Of a stretch of 64,000 bases of DNA, positions 57,878 to 64,000 are shown in pieces. Position 1 is the first letter of the stretch; each line of letters begins with the position of its first letter. The position numbers and the translations under genes were made by a program. The stretch lies in contig CM061132.1 of assembly GCA_030789695.1 (NCBI GenBank), positions 153,494,817 to 153,558,816 of the forward strand, written 5' to 3'. The stretch is from Scilla litardierei (taxonomy: Eukaryota; Streptophyta; Magnoliopsida; Asparagales; Asparagaceae). The notes beneath the pieces were generated by a model, which did not search any database, was not told the origin of the DNA, and saw only the letters and a program-made list of their open reading frames with translations.

Positions 57878-59655
57878 GTTGTAATGTGATGAGGAAGACA
57901 AGAATACATGGCATTATATTAGATGAAAATGGAGGGATGGAAATGGAGGGTTTATCAGAATTGCAACCTGACAAGTAGTTTTGTTTAACGACCAAGCTTG
58001 ATCCAAAAATTTTGGTACAAAGGGAAAACTTTCTGCTTAGATATTCAGATGAAGCAAAACTGGGTTCAAGTGATAGCTGATCCTTACAGTGAAAGGATTT
58101 TGATTCTGGAATGCTAGTATCAAGACTTAGATTGGAGACCGGTGTCATCCTTAGCCCTAGCGTTGGAGTTGGATCAATGATACCTAGCTGGCGAACCTCG
58201 AAGTTACATTGATGAGCTGACGTGCGAGGTGGTACCTTAGATGCATTCCATGTCGTACCTGTAAACCTGTAGCTTTATGATAGAGATGCTTCTTATATAC
58301 AAGTAAGTGATGATGCCTCTTTGATAAGGTTAGGAAATAGTTCTTAGTGAATGCAGGTCAAAGCAACAAGGATCTTACTGTCATAAATACAAGAAAAATG
58401 AATCGTAAAGACATGTTCAAAAGTGACACTGTTTTGGAAGGTAAAGACTTTTGTGAAATTTGTCATGGCACTACCACAACAATACTGGTTGACGAAGCTC
58501 ACAATCAAAATGTCACCAGAATTAAGCAAGCCTGAGCATAAAAGTAGCAATACTTGAAGGAAACAAAGCTAATTCTTCCTCCTAAGCATCAAAGAGTAGT
58601 GGAGCTGAACTTCTTTGGTAAAGGGACTCTTGTTTGAGCATGCTAAAGCTAAACCTCATGAACCCATATTTTCTAGTAACTGCAGATTCAATTATCATGG
58701 ATGCAAATTTTGAAAAGGCATTTTCCATGAAACCAAGATCCGCCAAAATGCTTTCTGTCTCTTCTATTTATTGTGTAACTACTCTAGCTCATTCAAGTGC
58801 CAGGATCACTAAAAATTGGTGGTCTATAATAAACTTGAGGGGAAGGATAATCTGGTCAATAGGAATGGAGGATCTCTGTTGGCCTTCTAAAGGTACTTGA
58901 GAAAATCACTACACTTTTCTTGCCCCAAACCACAAATCTACTCAAATTGCTGCTTTGGACTGTGCATTTCCTACTTAATGCAAGGCAAGAAAGTTCGTTT
59001 TCCTTTCTTTTTTGATGCCTCTTGGTGCTCTAAATGATGTAGATCGACTTGAATGGATTGGATTTTCCATTTCCATAGCCCATTATTGGATTTACTGGGA
59101 AGGATTTAATTTCATATCCACCATAAATGCTTCCCCACCCACAACTAAGCAAAACAATGGTGCATGTGTGCCATGTCGTAGATGGAATGTTCTAAAATTT
59201 TTGTTTTGCATACATATGATGCCACACAGACTATGGTCATAGAACTACTAATAGCAAATACTCTCAAGATGCATCAACCCAGACACCCAAAAAGGAAAGT
59301 AAAATTAAAAAAAAAAAACGAAAAACAGAACTACAGTCGTATCTTTTAGTAAAATGGAGTGTGGATCCCCATATATATCATTTTAATGAAATACTTGAAA
59401 AGCACAAATTACCATCATAGATAATGATAATAAACAGACACTGATCCCCTTCTGGCTCCCAAAGACAATAAGGTGCTCATGTCCCATAAATCATACACAT
59501 GTCAAGTTACCATCTCAGTGTCACTTGTAATCATTATTACCATGCTTTTACTGCTGTTTTGGTGGTTACATTTGTTGTACTTTTTTGTTTTTGTTTTTTG
59601 TTTTGGCATTGGACCACTTCTAGATGTCTACACTATACACGATCTTACACACACA
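57878..59655 (+). other. Unrecognised region with possible exon fragments
   Basis: Two short plus-strand stretches look exon-like by composition: 57883-57978 (ending LQPDK) and 58353-58533. The second is preceded by an acceptor-like tgcag and contains a C-x2-C pair ('FCEICHG'). No family was recognised and no continuous gene model could be built. It may be a decayed gene or repeat. Confidence 0.3.
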
Positions 59656-59661
59656 CACACA

Positions 59662-62358
59662 TGTAATACCTTGTATTTTTACATGTTAGCTCTAGAAATT
59701 AGTTTGCAATTCTTATATTTTTACTCTCTTATGTCATCTCTTACTTTTCTTTTAACTTTTTTTTCAATTGGCCAGCTATGCACAAGCCCGAGGTCCCCCT
59801 TCTTTTCTTTCTTTCTGTTCTTTTTTCTTCTCTCCCTGGCCCAAGCCCACACCCTCAGCCCACTCAGCCAAAGCCCAACTCCCCTCTTCTTTCCCCCTCC
59901 ACCACACTCGCACCACATACCCCATCGACATGCGCCCCAATTGACATGTAAAAATCCCCAACATTCACTCTCTTTCTCTTCCCTGACCACTCCAATTGAC
60001 ATGCAACCCGATACACCGACTTTCTCTTTGACTTTGCAGACATCCGTCGGATGTCTCCCCTCTGCAAATCCTACTCGAGTGATCAGCGCCGTTCTTCTCT
60101 CATTCTCTCATGTGACAACATGACTTCTCCTTTTCTGCAGAGGAATCTGCACCGTTTGCTGACTTCGCAGGCTTCGACGCACACATCTTTCATTCTTTTT
60201 TCATTCTTTATAGGCTCTCTCTCTCTCCATGTATATATTCCTCTGTTGTCCTCAAGAGTTTGGACTTCAAAGAAAATATTATTCTCAAAAGATTTTTGGG
60301 TTTTTCCTTTGATTTTGGTTCGGATTTTGGTCTGAGGCTTGGATTCTCCTTCATTTTGCCTTTTCCCTTTGACGAGCAACCACAGCCACTCGACTGCGTG
60401 GTGGCTAGGCACATCGGTGAATGGTAAATTCGCTTGGATTCTAATTCAGTTTAAATTGGGTAATTATCTTTGTGAGGGTTCCTCCCGCTTGTAACTATGA
60501 TGTGCACTGAGCTTAATGCGTATTATGGAGTTGTTTGCTTGAGGGATTGCAATGTTTCTTGGGTTATGGGTTCAGCAATGTTGACGTACTTGGGGAATTT
60601 CTTGTTTTGGCTCTATGATGGTCCGTTCTTTGTGGCTTCTTGGGATTTTGCCTCCCATACTGTCGTTGCCTTTTTGGTCCCTAACTCAGTTCCCCTTTGG
60701 GGCTTGGCTCCCATGGATGCCGTGGCCTTCTTGCCCCTGTTCCATGTGACCCATAGGTTTTTGGCCCTTATTTCAGTTTGGCCCAAGGGTTTTGTCCTGT
60801 AATTTAATTGGTGTGACCTTGGGGTTTGTTGGATTTAATAGCTTCAGGTTTGTTGGATAGTTGAGGTTTTAATCATGAAAATATTTTGGGATCATGTTAA
60901 TTTTACAAATTCTATTATTGTTGGAAACCGAAAATAATCCCTTGATGATATTGTGAGAAATGGGAAGCATGTGGAATTGGAATTGACTCTTAGAGTGATC
61001 GAGGATGAGGCTTCTCTGAGATCACAAGTTGACCCTAGTTTATAAGCCATTGTGGAATTACTCTTTATGTATGCAAATGATTACGTAATACTTTTGACAT
61101 CGATTAGTGTATGTGGTTGGGTTAGGTTATGTTGAATATGTACTTGAAGTAAATTGTTATTCCTATGTTCGACATGTTGCTGCCTTATTAGATTCATTGG
61201 ATAATGATTCATGTGGCATATTGTTGAAAAAGTAAACTTGTTGATATGTTGGCTCATAAACTGTTGAAAATGATGAACTTAGAATGAAATTGGAATACAT
61301 AATATTTCAACCATATATGTTAATAATGATGTTGCCACTTAGACTTGTTGGGAGACATGTTTTTCTTTTTACTTCTATATGATGCATGCTAGAGTAATCT
61401 TCTTATAAAAGAAATGATAATATCATCGCTGTTACATTGATAGACACTTGTTACTACAACTTTAAGATGTGAAACTCACAAACATAGTAATTTGACTTTT
61501 AGAACATCACCTGAAACAACCCGTACATTGACACTGAAAATGTATGACCTTAAACAAACACTTGATATTCAGAATCACTGGGTTTTGGGGTAACTTATAT
61601 TAGTGGGAGTATGAGAACAACTGAAGCCATACTTTTGATTATAACTGATAGAATTACATTATTGCATCTGGTATCCGATCAGGTCTTATTTATGTATCTG
61701 TTTGGACATATACAAGTATCGTCAGATGGTTTTTAAGTCCACTTCCTGTTCATGTTTGGACTCGACCCGGATGAGTGCTCCCGTGGCACAAGGTGGTCTT
61801 CGGGTTGTTTATTGTAATTTTCCATATAAGTCATGATTTAGGATTGGATAGTTGCTTCATTCAACTGGACTAAAACATATATGACATAGACTTAAATGTA
61901 AACTGATTTACATTCATGTCTTTGGTTATCATGCTGATATCACCTTATATATACTCTGTTTTCAACTTCATTTCAGTCATGCACATATACGTTGTTTAAA
62001 TTCTGAATTTTAGTATTATTGTGAATTTACTTTGATCTAGCAGTCCCCTACTTTGTTGCACCTTTAGGTGCTGACTAAGAGTATGAGGAGACTACAATTT
62101 ACGAGGAAGATACTGATTTTCTGCGCTGAATGCAGATTTTTGAGTGATTAGGTTATGAGTGGATGTATTTTTTATCCTGAGACATTATAACATTTATATG
62201 ATAATCAGATTTTGAATTTCTATACAAATTTGTTGGTGTATTTTTACTTGGTGTATTTTTACTGTTGGTTATATTGTTTTCATTAATAAACAACAAGACC
62301 TGCAATTCATGTAAAACTATCACGTATTTCGGGAAGGGAAATAAGGCGTGGCATTATA
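59662..62358 (+). mobile_element. Probable solo LTR of chromovirus (Tekay/Del-like) type, about 2.7 kb
   Basis: Starts TGTAATACCTTGTATTTTTACA, and the other end, reversed, reads TATAATGCCACGCC (7 of 9 matching at the tip). Interior phrases fit long Ty3/gypsy LTRs: 'cccaagcccacaccc'-rich block (59800-59880), a TATA-like 'ctttatagg' plus CT tract (60206), 'cacctttaggtgctgac' near 62063. No target duplication was found; the left flank is an (AC)n run, which may hide it. No long open frame in it resembles a known protein. Confidence 0.42.
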
Positions 62359-62722
62359 TCAGATATATGTATATGCACTAATAGTGCACGAAATTTCTTG
62401 TGCAGTAGCACGGTATAGTAAAAAGAAAATACTTTGAATTTTCTTTTGATTTTTGTTGTATCCCTCATGGATCATCCCACCAAAAATCAAGTGAATCCAC
62501 CTCTATTTGACCCTCGATTTACCCATTACAAATTTAACGTTTTTGAAAGAATATGATTTTTTTACAATGGACGGATGGAGGGTCAAATGCACTTAGGATT
62601 CACCCATATTTAGGGGTTTGGGGTTTTATAATATATACAACAATCCTGAAAAAGATTTTTTTTTTAATTTTCATGATCTTCACCATATGAATTTTTCCTG
62701 CGCTGTCAGCAACACACATATT

Positions 62723-62762
<40 letters not shown>

Positions 62763-63150
62763 TGTATGTATATGTGCTGACGCATTGTGCTGACAGTGCA
62801 AGAAGTTTTCTGTGCTGTCAGTACGATTTAGTAAAAAAATTTGAAATTTTATACACATGGATGATCATCCCACCAAAAATCAAGTGAATCTAATGTTATT
62901 TGACCCTTGATTTACCCGTTATATTTTCAACGGTTTCAGAAGAATGGAACTTTTTATAACGGATGGATCGGTGGGTCAAATGTCTTTAGGGTTAACCCAT
63001 ATTTTTGGGGTTTTGTGGTCTTAAAATGTATACAACCCTGAAAAAAATTCCTAACTTTTTAAATTTTCGTGGCTGTCAGTGCATGCATTTTTCATACGCT
63101 AACAACACATATGTATATTCCTATATATATATATATCTTATTTCTTTTCC
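62359..63150 (+). repeat. Two-copy tandem duplication, about 400-bp unit, each ending in (TA)n
   Basis: Copies start near 62359 and 62759 ('cagatatatgtatatg' / 'cagatgtatgtatatg') and share 'atcatcccaccaaaaatcaagtgaatc', 'ttgaccctcgatttaccc' and 'cacccatatttaggggttt'-like blocks, with roughly 75-85% identity by eye. TA runs at 62727-62757 and 63122-63136 end each copy. Confidence 0.85.
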
Positions 63151-63259
63151 AAAAGAGCCTCACTATGTGTTGTGTCCCTGCTCTTATTGGCTCTACCCTA
63201 TATGGCCATGTGCCATATTTAGCATTAACTAATTTTCAAAGGAAAGAATCTAATTAATG

Positions 63260-64000
63260 ATGACATTTCATCTCCTACTGCATATAATTAATTCGGCAGG
63301 TTCTATGATAATACCAAATCTGTTGCTTAACATAATCTAATTCTATCTAATGCTTATCTAAAATCTGAATCATCCAAATTGGAATACAAAATACAAAGAG
63401 ATACATGCAAAAGATTAGCAAAGAGAAAGGCAACAAAATAAAGGTATAAAATAAAATAAAATAGAGAAATGAATAAACAGAAATATTTTTTCTTCGGAAC
63501 TGAATTCTAGCACTCTTTTTTCTTCAACTCTTTGCTTATCATGGCTTTGCTTTCCTGTGCAAGAGTGGTATATCTTTGGAATCTTCTATATTAGTTTTGC
63601 TAAGAAAATAGTTTAGCGGATCCATTATTGTTCATGGCTTTGGATAAACAAATTATATATTTATTAGGACAATTGCAATTGCAAATTGATAAGTGAATAA
63701 TCTTTGAAAAAGCCATAACTTTTTAGTTAACAAATGATTTTTTTCATTTATTTTGCTGTTGAAAAAGAAGTGTTGTACATTTTGATCATGATCAAACAGT
63801 GTATATTGTGCACCTCCCTGAAAATTTTGGATCTACCCTTCTCCCCCCTCTTGATAACTATTTCTTTTCTAGGTATAGTCATTAGTCAAATATGAAATTT
63901 TACCTCAATCAACAACATCTGCACATTCTTGATTAATTTTGTATTTCTTCTGGGCTCAAGTGTCACAGTTATGAGTCTTGAATATGATAGATCCTTCTCT
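63260..64000. other. AT-rich sequence with no recognisable feature
   Basis: No supported coding region, repeat or RNA gene was seen here. Confidence 0.5.

Noticed and set aside
59473..60123. 216-codon open frame with His/Pro/Ser-rich end
   Set aside because: It spans an AC microsatellite and CT-rich LTR-like sequence, with no domain or plausible start context.

Overview
This is nuclear DNA of a flowering plant, probably a dicot. The evidence is one intact host gene for a plant-type RanGAP (WPP domain plus leucine-rich repeats), plus Ty1/copia, tRNA-Asp-primed LTR, LINE, SINE, hAT, Mutator-like and PIF/Harbinger elements, low GC, and GT-AG introns inside the transposase remnant. I found no CRISPR array, no rRNA and no free-standing tRNA gene.

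Layout. 1-5697: a minus-strand SIRE-type copia element running off the left edge. Its gag is split by a 2.4-kb solo LTR with a 5-bp target duplication. 5698-8638: the 3' end of a second SIRE-type copia. 9180-15874: a non-autonomous TAA-flanked element (TIR core GGCCTGTTC) broken by a heavily decayed copia with tiny 146-bp LTRs. 16098-16651: a Tourist-like MITE. 17778-23500: the RanGAP gene on the minus strand, with a single coding exon, a 4-kb intron in the 5' UTR and a non-coding first exon. 24400-25551: a promoter- or LTR-like stretch, a fold-back element and a tRNA-derived SINE.

25678-49361 is the centrepiece. I read it as one PIF/Harbinger DNA transposon of about 9 kb, with 17-bp perfect terminal inverted repeats and TAA target duplications. 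Nested insertions have swollen it to 23.7 kb: a 7.0-kb tRNA-Asp-primed LTR element (itself holding a hAT element), a 5.0-kb copia carrying pieces of two host genes, a SIRE-type solo LTR, a MITE with related ends and a Mutator-like MITE. The transposon carries a DDE transposase pseudogene, a Myb/SANT-like pseudogene and a GRF zinc-finger/membrane-anchor pseudogene. Two large arrays of the same 69-bp repeat flank the first two.

49362-64000: a TATA promoter-like site, a decayed LINE, a decayed minus-strand copia, an LTR that joins two unrelated copia fragments, a SIRE 3' remnant, an unrecognised 1.8-kb stretch, a probable chromovirus-type solo LTR and a 400-bp tandem duplication. The RanGAP gene is the only gene I would call functional. 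All other coding traces belong to, or are captured by, mobile elements.
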